A stretch of DNA of 64,000 bases from JBBSJZ01 sp041751935 (lineage in GTDB: Bacteria; Planctomycetota; Planctomycetia; Pirellulales; Pirellulaceae), in assembly GCA_041751935.1 (NCBI GenBank), contig JBGSIA010000027.1, forward strand, positions 1 through 64,000. Direction: 5' to 3'. The notes under the pieces were generated by a model. That model was not told where the DNA came from and did not search any database. It saw only the letters and a list, made by a program, of their open reading frames with translations. Made by a program: the position numbers and the translations under genes. Below, piece by piece: positions 9,805 to 17,543 of this stretch. Position 1 is the stretch's first letter. Each line of letters begins with the position of its first letter.

Positions 9805-9888
9805 CTATTCACACAATGGGCATTCACACTCGCTGCAAACGCACTCGCCATCGGCACAGCACGAACAACCATCGGCGCATACGCCTCA
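9805..9888 (-). other. In-frame TGA and Cys-rich readthrough extension of the 98-aa protein
   Basis: The TGA at 9886-9888 that ends the 98-residue protein is followed in the same frame by 26 sense codons and a TAG at 9805-9807. Nine of these 26 codons encode cysteine (reading GVCADGCSCCADGE, then a block with C at alternating positions, ending CPLCE). With residues 96-98 they form a second, ungapped copy of the 30-residue repeat at residues 39-68; 15 of 30 positions are identical and every other cysteine of copy 1 is kept. The TGA falls opposite Cys42 (TGC). This suggests selenocysteine or a recent one-base Cys-to-stop change. The terminator lies beyond the TAG, so the extension is within the transcript. 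Confidence 0.75.
9846..9877 (-). promoter_or_regulatory. Possible SECIS-like stem-loop downstream of the in-frame TGA
   Basis: Folded by hand: bases 9-12 after the TGA pair with bases 37-40 (CGCC with GGCG), then a G-U, an A-A mismatch, a U-G, two G-C pairs and a U-G close a 12-nt loop at bases 19-30, with G in the loop's second position. Known bacterial SECIS elements have an apical loop roughly 16-37 nt after the UGA with a G near its 5' side, so the geometry fits, but three of the nine pairs are wobble pairs and the sequence is repetitive. Treat it as a weak candidate. Confidence 0.25.
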
Positions 9889-10182
9889 CTCACAAGTGCT
9901 AGCGGTGACTTTCGTCAGCGCCGCAGCGGTTGCGGACTGTGACGAAGCACAGCAAGACGACGCGCATTGCTTGCTTGTTGCACAGAGGTCACACGCGCAA
10001 TCGCTGCACACACAGGCTTCGTCGAGACAGCAACCACAGGCCTCGTCACATTGGCCGCAATCGCAGCCCGTTGCTGCGGTAACCGCCGAGGTTGAGGCTT
10101 CTGTTTTGGTTGAGTCGAAAACAAACGCGAGCGCCGCTACGAACAACAATCCAAGCGCGAACACAGAGAATACTTTTCTCAT
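9886..10182 (-). CDS. Small exported cysteine-rich protein
   Basis: A 98-residue protein with a signal peptide (about residues 1-29: MRKVFSVFALGLLFVAALAF, then a polar region) and a mature part dominated by cysteine. Residues 39-68 hold 11 cysteines in CxC, CxxC and CC spacings (GCDCGQC, CGCC, CVCSDCACDLC), which resembles metal-thiolate clusters of metallothioneins but matches no family I recognise. A good ribosome binding site (AGAAGG) sits 8 nt before the ATG at 10182. It lies 86 bp downstream of another exported Cys-rich gene in the same direction and ends at a TGA after which the repeat continues in frame (see 9805-9888). A full readthrough product would be 125 residues. Function is unknown; metal or redox binding in the cell envelope is inference. 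Confidence 0.8.
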   Translation of the reverse strand: MRKVFSVFALGLLFVAALAFVFDSTKTEASTSAVTAATGCDCGQCDEACGCCLDEACVCSDCACDLCATSKQCASSCCASSQSATAAALTKVTASTCE

Positions 10183-10268
10183 CGTACTACCTTCTAAAGA
10201 AAATGGTGAATTGAATCAGGCAGAAATGCACCTCGCATTTCGCTCCCGAAAAAGAACGCCAAGGCGTC

Positions 10269-10778
10269 TCAATTCAGCCAGCGGCAGAACCGTATGCAAG
10301 TAGAACGCGACGAGCCGGTAATGACAGGCGACGTGAATTCGATCGCCCAAATCATTGGGAACTCTAGCGGCGTCAAATCCAAACAGAGGGAGCTCGCCAG
10401 ATGGTATGAAAGCGACGATTCAGAATTAGCCACACGCGCCACCGCGGCCACAACATCACAGTCGCATCCGCTACAGGTACATGACGTCCATAGGGGCTGG
10501 TTGGTGCACGTGGACTGGTTATTAGCAGCCTCCAAGTCAACGCCATGCATCTGGCAACAGCAAGTTACTTCTTGATCTGTCGCCTGATGTTGTGTTTCCA
10601 ACGCGGCCGCGCAGCACGCGGAAACCGTCGTGTCGTCATGGCAATCAAAAGTTCTCGATTCACAGCAGCAACTTCGCATCGCGGCGCTGACCGGCGAAAC
10701 GCAGAGCATCATCGCCGCCAGAAAGGCGATTGCTTGCGAGCTCGTTCGTGTAACACGACGTCGTTTCATAACCGACAT
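10269..10778 (-). CDS. Exported cysteine-rich hypothetical protein
   Basis: I start at the ATG at 10778 (MSVMKRRRV); a TTG at 10790 and an ATG at 10769 are alternatives. A basic N-region and hydrophobic core ending PVSAAM form a signal peptide, followed by cysteine clusters (RSCCCES, SACC, VTCCCQMHG, CTCSGCDCD), then a C-terminal part poor in cysteine. I do not recognise the family. Its position just upstream of the 98-residue Cys-rich gene, with no terminator between, suggests a two-gene transcript and a shared role, perhaps in metal or thiol chemistry outside the cytoplasm. That role is inferred from composition only. Confidence 0.6.
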   Translation of the reverse strand: MSVMKRRRVTRTSSQAIAFLAAMMLCVSPVSAAMRSCCCESRTFDCHDDTTVSACCAAALETQHQATDQEVTCCCQMHGVDLEAANNQSTCTNQPLWTSCTCSGCDCDVVAAVARVANSESSLSYHLASSLCLDLTPLEFPMIWAIEFTSPVITGSSRSTCIRFCRWLN

Positions 10779-10889
10779 TCTAGTGGTCAAAGCAACGGGC
10801 GGAAGTGTTAATGTTGCTCACAAATTTTCGAAAACCGTACTCTTTACGAAAACCGAATTGCGTTTGTTCACTACGAATCTCAGGGCCGT

Positions 10890-12116
10890 TTATCCCCAGG
10901 ACTCACCGCGTAGGCGAGCAATCTCCATCGCGTCTTTATCGCCGCGACCGGACAGACAGACAACCAAATGTTGATCGCTAGACATTTCCGCAGCAATAGT
11001 GAGTGCCTTGGCGACCGCATGGCTACTTTCCAGCGCCGCGATGATTCCTTCCGTTCGAGCCAGCTTGTCGAATGCCGACATGGCGTCGTCATCCCCGCAC
11101 TCGATATAGTCGACACGGCCGGAATCTTTCCAATAACTATGCTCTGGACCAACGCCGGGGTAATCGAGTCCAGCGCTCATCGAATGCACGTCACATGTTT
11201 GACCATCCTCGTCCTGCATCACGTAGGAATAACTACCGTGCAATACACCGGGGCGTCCAAATGACAACGGCGAAGCATGATCGCCTGGTTGGCTGCTGCG
11301 ACCTCCAGCCTCGACACCGACCATTCGTACGCCGTCATCTTCCACAAACGGATAGAACATACCGGCCGCGTTACTACCGCCACCCACACATGCGACGACG
11401 CACTGGGGAAGTCGTCCGAAGGAGTCAATGCACTGCTCGCGAGTCTCGCGGCCAATGACACTCTGAAAGTCTCGCACCATCATTGGGAACGGATGCGGAC
11501 CAATCACACTGCCGATGATGTAGTGAGTATTCTCGACCGACGACATCCAATCTCGCATCGCTTCGTTTACTGCATCGCGAAGTGTTCGCGAACCGCTTTC
11601 AACAGGAAATATTTCCGCACCGAGCAACCGCATGCTGAACACATTCGGTTTTTGCCGCCGAATATCTTCGCTGCCCATGTAAACCCGACAAGGCAAGCCA
11701 AAATGGGCACAAGCCGTCGCCGAGGCCACACCATGTTGTCCAGCGCCGGTTTCCGCGATCACTCGCGTTTTACCCATTCGCAACGTTAGCAAGGCTTGAC
11801 CGATCGTGTTGTTGATCTTGTGCGCCCCAGTATGATTAACGTCTTCTCGCTTGAGCCAAATCTGGGCACCTCCAGCAACCTCCGTGAGTCGACGGGCGTG
11901 GTAGAGTGGACTGGGACGACCAACAAATGTCTTCAGCAGCAACGTCAGTTCACGCTGAAACTGGGCGTCTTTCTTCGCCCGTTCGTATTCTTCAGCAAGT
12001 TGGTCCAATGCCCTGGTCAGTGTTTCAGGAACAAAACGGCCTCCGTAGTCACCGAAACGCCCACGAGCGTCAGGTACGGAAGCGGAGGCATGCGATGCGG
12101 CGGATGCGGTATTCAT
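10890..12116 (-). CDS. trpB: Tryptophan synthase beta chain
   Basis: Catalyses the last step of tryptophan synthesis, condensing indole with serine on pyridoxal phosphate. From the ATG at 12116 the protein is 408 residues, normal for TrpB1. Seen are the opening RFGDYGGRFVPETL, the PLP lysine in HTGAHKINN (about residue 100), the phosphate-binding GGGSNAAG loop, SAGLDYPGVGPEHSYW, and the ending VVCLSGRGDKD. trpA is not adjacent, whereas in many bacteria trpB-trpA are paired, so the alpha subunit must be elsewhere. The gene is divergent from mutM, with a 246-bp gap. Confidence 0.97.
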   Translation of the reverse strand: MNTASAASHASASVPDARGRFGDYGGRFVPETLTRALDQLAEEYERAKKDAQFQRELTLLLKTFVGRPSPLYHARRLTEVAGGAQIWLKREDVNHTGAHKINNTIGQALLTLRMGKTRVIAETGAGQHGVASATACAHFGLPCRVYMGSEDIRRQKPNVFSMRLLGAEIFPVESGSRTLRDAVNEAMRDWMSSVENTHYIIGSVIGPHPFPMMVRDFQSVIGRETREQCIDSFGRLPQCVVACVGGGSNAAGMFYPFVEDDGVRMVGVEAGGRSSQPGDHASPLSFGRPGVLHGSYSYVMQDEDGQTCDVHSMSAGLDYPGVGPEHSYWKDSGRVDYIECGDDDAMSAFDKLARTEGIIAALESSHAVAKALTIAAEMSSDQHLVVCLSGRGDKDAMEIARLRGESWG

Positions 12117-12362
12117 CAACGAAATAACTCGATACTTTGCTAACGGGTGTTGAAACCTACGAGACGATTCTCACTACATCTTTCCGTGCGGTCAACGTGA
12201 AGCACACCACCAACTCCATTTCGAATCGAGAATTGCGGTGCCGCAGGACGCATCGGCCAATCATTGACCGAAATTCCTCCAGCGGCAAAACTCTTTTGGG
12301 CCAAGAATCCCCATAACGACTGCTCAACAAGCCGAATCCAGCAAATTGAAGTAGCAACCAGG

Positions 12363-13199
12363 ATGCCTGAACTACCCGAAGTCGAAACCATGCGCCGTGG
12401 GCTGCTTCCGGTGGTTGGTCACTGCATCGTGGAAGTGGCGTTGCCGCCATGCGATCGCAGACCGATCGCCATCACTCCACCCTACCCAGTGCTGGCGCGG
12501 CGACTTCGCGGAAAACGAATTTCCGGAATCAGTCGACTCGGTAAACGCGTCCTGATCGAACTGGATAACGGTTCTGCGATCGTCATCGAACCAAGGATGA
12601 CAGGTTTGGTATTGCTGGCTGAGCCCCCGACCAGCGAGCATTTACGATTGCGACTTGTTCTCGATGGCGGCGAACCAAATGAAGTTCTGTTTTGGGACCG
12701 GCGTGGATTGGGAACCGTTAGCCTGCTCTCGGCCGACGACTTGCAACACTCACTGCGAAAGCGGATTGGTCCTGACGCATTGCTGATTACCGCCGAGGAG
12801 CTTTCTACAAAACTGGGAGACAGTCGGCGTCCGATCAAGCCAGCGTTACTGGATCAACGACATGTCGCTGGTATCGGTAACTTGTATGCTGCCGAGATTT
12901 TATTCCTTGCCCGTGTCGACCCCCGCTCTCGTTGTGACAAGTTGACGCGTCCCCAGTGGTCACGAATTCAAGCCGCTATCATCGAAGTACTGGAAGCGGC
13001 GATCTTGCACGAAGGCAGCACGCTCAGTGACGGTACGTATCGCAATGCACTGAACATCGCCGGTGGTTACCAAAACTATCATCGAGTGTACGATCGAGCG
13101 GGCGAGATTTGTCCTCGCTGTGCCAGGAAGGAAATTCGTCGCATCGTACAGGCGGGACGAAGCACGTTCTTCTGTCCTGCGTGCCAAACGCGGCGATGA
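12363..13199 (+). CDS. mutM: Formamidopyrimidine-DNA glycosylase
   Basis: Bifunctional glycosylase/AP lyase that removes 8-oxoguanine and other oxidised purines. The start must be the ATG at 12363, since the N-terminal proline exposed by methionine removal is the catalytic nucleophile (PELPEVETMRRGL); the open frame upstream to 12264 is not used. Glu3, the LDNG.. strand region, MTG, the helix-two-turn-helix part (LLDQRHVAGIGNLYAAEIL) and the C-terminal zinc finger (CPRC ... CPAC) are present. At 278 residues it has the usual length. It stands alone. Confidence 0.96.
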   Translation: MPELPEVETMRRGLLPVVGHCIVEVALPPCDRRPIAITPPYPVLARRLRGKRISGISRLGKRVLIELDNGSAIVIEPRMTGLVLLAEPPTSEHLRLRLVLDGGEPNEVLFWDRRGLGTVSLLSADDLQHSLRKRIGPDALLITAEELSTKLGDSRRPIKPALLDQRHVAGIGNLYAAEILFLARVDPRSRCDKLTRPQWSRIQAAIIEVLEAAILHEGSTLSDGTYRNALNIAGGYQNYHRVYDRAGEICPRCARKEIRRIVQAGRSTFFCPACQTRR

Positions 13200-13400
13200 A
13201 TTACCAATATGCAGTGAATTACCAACACGCCGTTTGCAAGAGCCATGCCATCCCAACCAGGTTGCGAAAACGATCCAATTCCTGGTGGAGTTACATGAAT
13301 CTCACCAGAGTACCTAGACGTGAACAGCCCAAAGGAACGCAAAAAGCGTCGAAAGCATAGCTTTTTGGTATTCGCCCGAGCGATTTGACTGCGGTACAAT

Positions 13401-14579
13401 ATGGCTATGAAAAACGTTCGCCCGCAATATTCGACTGACCCCGCTAACCTCACGTCCACTCAGCGTCATCCGAATTTTCTGGAGTTGGGTAGCCGCTGCC
13501 AGCCATTGATCGGTCGCGATGCAATTACGTCTACACGAAATACGCCTACACGCCGAGACTGGCTCAAAACGGCGGCGGTGTTGTCGACCGGGTTTGGGCT
13601 CGGTTCGATTTCTAGGCCGGCTGCTGCAGCCCGCGACCCGCGATGGAATGATGCGGTCGAGAAGGGACTCAATTGGCTCTCGCGAACTCAGTCGTCTCGG
13701 GGCCAGTGGAATACACAAGTCTATCCCACGGCGATGGCCGCTCTCGCAGGCACGGCGCTGATTGGCAGCGGTTCCACGACGACCCAGGGCCCATACGCGA
13801 GAGAAATAGCGAGGGCCGCCGACTTCATCATTTCTAAGAGTCGCGATAACGGTTTGATCGGTGATCCGCAAACGGATTCACGTTACACGTATGGTCACGG
13901 ATTTTCGATGTTGTTCCTTTCGCAAGTGCTTGGCGAAGAGGGACTGGTTGATCGTCGTGAAGAACTCGTCCAAGTCTTGACGAAAGCCGTCGAGTTCAGT
14001 GGCAACGCTCAAACAGCTGCCGGAGGCTGGGGCTATGTCTCGGCGCGAGAGGGTAACGATTTCGATGAGGGCTCGACGACGATCACGCAAGTTCAAGGGC
14101 TGCGGGGTTGTCGCAACGCTGGCATCCCAGTCAGCAGCGAGATTATTGAGAAAGCCAAAGCCTATATCTATGAGTGCCAAAATCCAGACGGCGGCATTAG
14201 TTACAGTAGCCGCCAGAAAGGTAGCAGTCGCCCGGCAATCACGGCGGCCGCCCTTGCCGCGTTGTACAATGCCGGCGACTACGACAGTGAACAGGTGCCC
14301 GAGATGTGGGCCTACGCCAAAGACTCGCTGCACGACATCAGCGATGCGGCACGCGCGTTTGGTCATTGGCACTACACGTATCTGTACTACAGCCAAGTCG
14401 CGTATCGCCAAGGTGACGAATTGTGGCAGCCGTTCCGCGATCGGCTTTATGATCGTATCGTCAGCGAACAAAGACCGGACGGTTATTGGGAGGGCCAAAT
14501 TCATAGTGTCTATGTCACAGCATGCAATCTGATCATGCTGCAACTGGACCGTGGTTACCTGCCGATCTACCAACGGTAA
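13401..14579 (+). CDS. Exported prenyltransferase/squalene-cyclase-repeat protein
   Basis: The N-terminal region contains a twin-arginine signal (TPTRRDWLKTAAVLSTGFG, about residues 50-70) preceded by an unusually long leader from the ATG at 13401. The mature part is an alpha-alpha barrel of the terpene cyclase/prenyltransferase repeat type: WNDAVEKGLNWLSRTQSSRG, GGWGYVSAREG, CQNPDGGISYSSRQKGSS and PDGYWEGQIHSVYVTACNL. These QXXDGXW-like repeats occur in many planctomycete secreted proteins of unknown activity, and there is no DXDD or other clear catalytic motif here. I would not call it a squalene cyclase. Confidence 0.85.
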   Translation: MAMKNVRPQYSTDPANLTSTQRHPNFLELGSRCQPLIGRDAITSTRNTPTRRDWLKTAAVLSTGFGLGSISRPAAAARDPRWNDAVEKGLNWLSRTQSSRGQWNTQVYPTAMAALAGTALIGSGSTTTQGPYAREIARAADFIISKSRDNGLIGDPQTDSRYTYGHGFSMLFLSQVLGEEGLVDRREELVQVLTKAVEFSGNAQTAAGGWGYVSAREGNDFDEGSTTITQVQGLRGCRNAGIPVSSEIIEKAKAYIYECQNPDGGISYSSRQKGSSRPAITAAALAALYNAGDYDSEQVPEMWAYAKDSLHDISDAARAFGHWHYTYLYYSQVAYRQGDELWQPFRDRLYDRIVSEQRPDGYWEGQIHSVYVTACNLIMLQLDRGYLPIYQR

Positions 14580-14656
14580 TGTGAAATCGATCACTTGCCG
14601 TACGGGTCCATTATTCAGTTAGGTCCTTTCGGTGAGGCCCGTTCAACGAGGTTCCT

Positions 14657-15631
14657 GTGCGTTGCTTTTATGTTCACGAAGCCGATGGGCGGTTAAGTCG
14701 CAATGTAACCGATCGTCCCGACACCGAGTTGCCGATGGGTGATGTAACGATCGGGGTCGAATACTCAAGCCTGAACTACAAGGACGCATTGGCAGCGACA
14801 GGTAACAAGGCGATCGCACCGATCTTTCCTCACGTGCCGGGAATCGATGCCGCCGGTGTCGTCATCGAGGGAACCCAAGCATTCGCCGAGGGCACGAAAG
14901 TCATCGTGACGGGCTACGATCTCGGTGGGAAACGCTGGGGTGGTTGGTCCGAGCGAATTCGCGTCCCAGAAGAATGGTTGGTGAAGCTGCCCAGCACACT
15001 GTCGACTCGGGAGGCAATGATTCTGGGAACCGCTGGATTTACCGCTGCTCAATGTGTACGCGAACTCGTCCGCAATGAAGTTCCTACCGATGGTAAGCCG
15101 GTCGTGGTTACCGGTGCGACTGGTGGAGTCGGTTGCTTGGCAATTCAGTTATTGTCTCGCCTCGGTTATCAAGTCATTGCGGTAACAGGAAAACCGCACG
15201 AGACCGCGTGGCTTAAGTCACTTGGAGCGAGTGAGGTCGTTTCTAGAAACACACTTGATGGAGATGCTTCACGTCCATTGTTGGCGGCTCGCTTTGCCGC
15301 AGCGATTGACACCGTCGGCGGATCAATGCTCGAAACCTTGCTCAAGTGTGTTGACGTCAACGGATGTGTTGCGGCTTGTGGGATGGTTGCGGGCACTGAG
15401 CTGAGCATGACCGTCTATCCCTTCATTCTGCGAGGAGTCCGCTTGGCGGGTATTACTTCCGCACTTTGCCCAATGCCCGAACGACAGAGAATTTGGCAAC
15501 GATTAGCAGTTGAGTGGAAACTTCAATCGCTTGAGGCAATTGTGACTGAAGTAGAACTCGACCAACTCAACCCAAAGATCGATGATATCCTGGTTGGTAA
15601 TATTCGTGGACGAGTTTTGGTCCGCATCTAA
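14657..15631 (+). CDS. YhdH/AcuI-type NADPH-dependent quinone oxidoreductase-like protein
   Basis: A 324-residue medium-chain dehydrogenase without zinc ligands, starting at GTG 14657. Diagnostic parts are VEYSSLNYKDALAATG, PGIDAAGVV, the linker GWGGWSERIRV-like stretch, and the nucleotide-binding ATGGVGCLAIQLLSRLGY. This subfamily includes E. coli YhdH and acryloyl-CoA reductase AcuI, which reduce acrylyl-CoA with NADPH; whether this one has that substrate is not shown. It follows the prenyltransferase-like gene after 77 bp and converges on the next gene with a 5-bp gap. Confidence 0.9.
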   Translation: MRCFYVHEADGRLSRNVTDRPDTELPMGDVTIGVEYSSLNYKDALAATGNKAIAPIFPHVPGIDAAGVVIEGTQAFAEGTKVIVTGYDLGGKRWGGWSERIRVPEEWLVKLPSTLSTREAMILGTAGFTAAQCVRELVRNEVPTDGKPVVVTGATGGVGCLAIQLLSRLGYQVIAVTGKPHETAWLKSLGASEVVSRNTLDGDASRPLLAARFAAAIDTVGGSMLETLLKCVDVNGCVAACGMVAGTELSMTVYPFILRGVRLAGITSALCPMPERQRIWQRLAVEWKLQSLEAIVTEVELDQLNPKIDDILVGNIRGRVLVRI

Positions 15632-15636
15632 GTTGA

Positions 15637-16218
15637 TCAGATTGAGATCGGCGTCGTGAACTCAACGGAGTAAGTGATCGTGGGCTGCGCTTCTTTGTTC
15701 AGTGTTACTTGCGGTGAATCATCATCAACCGACTCGAATCGAGTGGCGGAGTTCGCGGTCTTCAGCAATTCATCCATATCCATGTGAATCGACTCGATTA
15801 ACTGCTCATCGGTTTCGAGGGGAGCAATGTTTTGAGGCTGAGGCTCGCGCACTCGTAACCCGTGCTCGTCGGCGAAGGTACCGCCACGTGTCTCGGCAAG
15901 CGCGATGCTAAAAAGTTGGTCAGCGAGTATTTCGATTCGGCGCGCCATGGGCTCCAAGACTCGGGTCGCAGTGAAGAGCAAACTGGCCCATATCAGGGCT
16001 GTGAATGCAAAACCAGGTTGCCCCAAGACCGTTAATGTCGCGATGATCACCAGCGCGATGCGATAGCGTCGGCGAAATCGGCGATGGGGTTCGGTCATGC
16101 AGTAACGAAGTTGAAGTTCCATGTTCGCCGGTGCTCGCCATTGTCGATGCGGAGAAAAGTGTGCGGTGGCTAACTCTTCCCCAGAGGCCTGAAAACCTCG
16201 TTTCCAAGAGGACGCCAT
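15637..16218 (-). CDS. Hypothetical membrane protein
   Basis: Not recognised. From the ATG at 16218 (AGG seven bases upstream) it has 193 residues; a GTG at 16260 and an ATG at 16122 are other options. A central hydrophobic hairpin (IALVIIATLTVLG then FTALIWASLLFTA) is preceded by an arginine-rich stretch, so the N-terminus is probably cytoplasmic. The C-terminal half is acidic and predicted soluble, ending in a beta-like tail. The short gap to the HTTM gene (74 bp at its start side) means it might be transcribed after it. Confidence 0.6.
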   Translation of the reverse strand: MASSWKRGFQASGEELATAHFSPHRQWRAPANMELQLRYCMTEPHRRFRRRYRIALVIIATLTVLGQPGFAFTALIWASLLFTATRVLEPMARRIEILADQLFSIALAETRGGTFADEHGLRVREPQPQNIAPLETDEQLIESIHMDMDELLKTANSATRFESVDDDSPQVTLNKEAQPTITYSVEFTTPISI

Positions 16219-16292
16219 TTGAAACCTAGCTCGAAAACGTCCAGGCGGCGGCCAAACCACGGCGAGAAAATTTAAGTTTTTATTTCAGCCCC

Positions 16293-17543
16293 CTAGGCGA
16301 CTGGATCGTCGCCAGGTGATTCTCGTTTGGACAACTTGCGTTCGCGGCGATCAAGCTCTTTGGCTCGCTTGGCCACCGCCTTCTCCCTTTCCTTAAGGGC
16401 CAAGTATCGTCTGCGAACTTTGCGACCCGCAGCACGTACTTTATCCGCTTGATGCTGCAGTTTGGTCGCATCGAGAGTTTCGACAAGATCCGACTCGGAC
16501 AAATCTGGCTCGGCGGAGTCGTCCAGTTCTGAATCAACTGCATCCTGCTCATCGCCTTCATCATCGCTTTGTCGACAAACCAACCGGCTGATCCATGCCG
16601 GTTCGATAAAGATCGCGTTGGCACAAATCATTGCCAGCCCGAAAGTGGTCATTCCCATAAACAAGGCGATCCCACCATGAACGGCAAACGCCAGAAACAG
16701 GGTCAGGGGACGCAGCAGACGCGGCCAAATCAAAAAGCAATAAAACACTTCCCAGAACAACGTCACATGCGTGAGCAGTGAGAACACTCGCGGATATCGC
16801 GCAAGCCATGTCATGTCGAGCGATTGGTACTCGTAATTTCCGACCGCAAACCACATCGCGGTTCCATCCCACCAGGACTGGCCACGAGCCTTCGCCAAAC
16901 CACCGAACAAATAGATGACGCAAAGATGCAATTGTAGCAGTCGCGTGGCGATATTCGCAGCAACACTGGGGGTGGTGTCGGGAAACAACCAACGCAGTTT
17001 TCGACTGGTATCAAGCTTGTCACCCAAACGCCCACGGATGCGACGGTCGACTGAAAAATAGGCTCCGCAAGGTGCAATCGATAGATACATCGCCATGTAG
17101 GTAATGATTTGATCGAGTCCGAACAGCGAACCTGTCAAGCGATGGATATAGACTAACTGAATTAACCAGGTAATCGGCGCGGTGATGCGTGTGCAAAAGC
17201 CGATGGTGAACGCGAACGTAACCAGGATCGCAAGCAGATGGTGCAACCACAGCAACACGCTGCTTTCGATATACCAAAGGTAACTGCGTCCCCAATCGGA
17301 TTCGCCAAACCTTCCGTCGTGTAACGATTGTGCTAACTCTGGATTGACCCAAGCCTGAGGTCCAATGAACGACATTAAGTCGGTGGCCAACACCAAGTGC
17401 GAATACAACAAGAACATGCCCGTTGTTATACGCAGCACAGACACCATGTACGGACTGCGCGGTGTGAACCAAAACCGATCCCATAAGTGGAACCAGCCGC
17501 TGGTCCAGTTTTGGACCTCTGAGAGTGGGGCAGCAAATTTCAT
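16293..17543 (-). CDS. HTTM domain (vitamin K-dependent carboxylase-like) membrane protein
   Basis: A 416-residue polytopic membrane protein whose first ~300 residues match the HTTM family, the transmembrane part of vitamin K-dependent gamma-carboxylase homologues: LWDRFWFTPRSPYMVSVLRI at the start, IHRLTGSLFGLDQIITYMAMYL with the conserved region after helix 4, and LLQLHLCVIYLFGGLAKARGQSWWDGTAMWF. The C-terminal ~100 residues are charged coiled coil (acidic, then Lys/Arg-rich, ending in RRERKLSKRES). Bacterial HTTM proteins have no proven substrate. Its ATG overlaps the stop of the upstream gene by 4 nt, so the two are translationally coupled. Confidence 0.88.
   Translation of the reverse strand: MKFAAPLSEVQNWTSGWFHLWDRFWFTPRSPYMVSVLRITTGMFLLYSHLVLATDLMSFIGPQAWVNPELAQSLHDGRFGESDWGRSYLWYIESSVLLWLHHLLAILVTFAFTIGFCTRITAPITWLIQLVYIHRLTGSLFGLDQIITYMAMYLSIAPCGAYFSVDRRIRGRLGDKLDTSRKLRWLFPDTTPSVAANIATRLLQLHLCVIYLFGGLAKARGQSWWDGTAMWFAVGNYEYQSLDMTWLARYPRVFSLLTHVTLFWEVFYCFLIWPRLLRPLTLFLAFAVHGGIALFMGMTTFGLAMICANAIFIEPAWISRLVCRQSDDEGDEQDAVDSELDDSAEPDLSESDLVETLDATKLQHQADKVRAAGRKVRRRYLALKEREKAVAKRAKELDRRERKLSKRESPGDDPVA

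Noticed and set aside
9770..10303. 177-codon plus-strand frame opposite the Cys-rich gene, Ser/His/Gln-rich
   Set aside because: It is the reverse reading of cysteine codons and has no ribosome binding site; the minus-strand gene has signal peptide, RBS and terminator.
13341..13366. A/T-rich hairpin (aaaaagc / gcttttt) between mutM and the prenyltransferase-like gene
   Set aside because: Only two G-C pairs in the stem, so it is unlikely to stop transcription; too weak to annotate.
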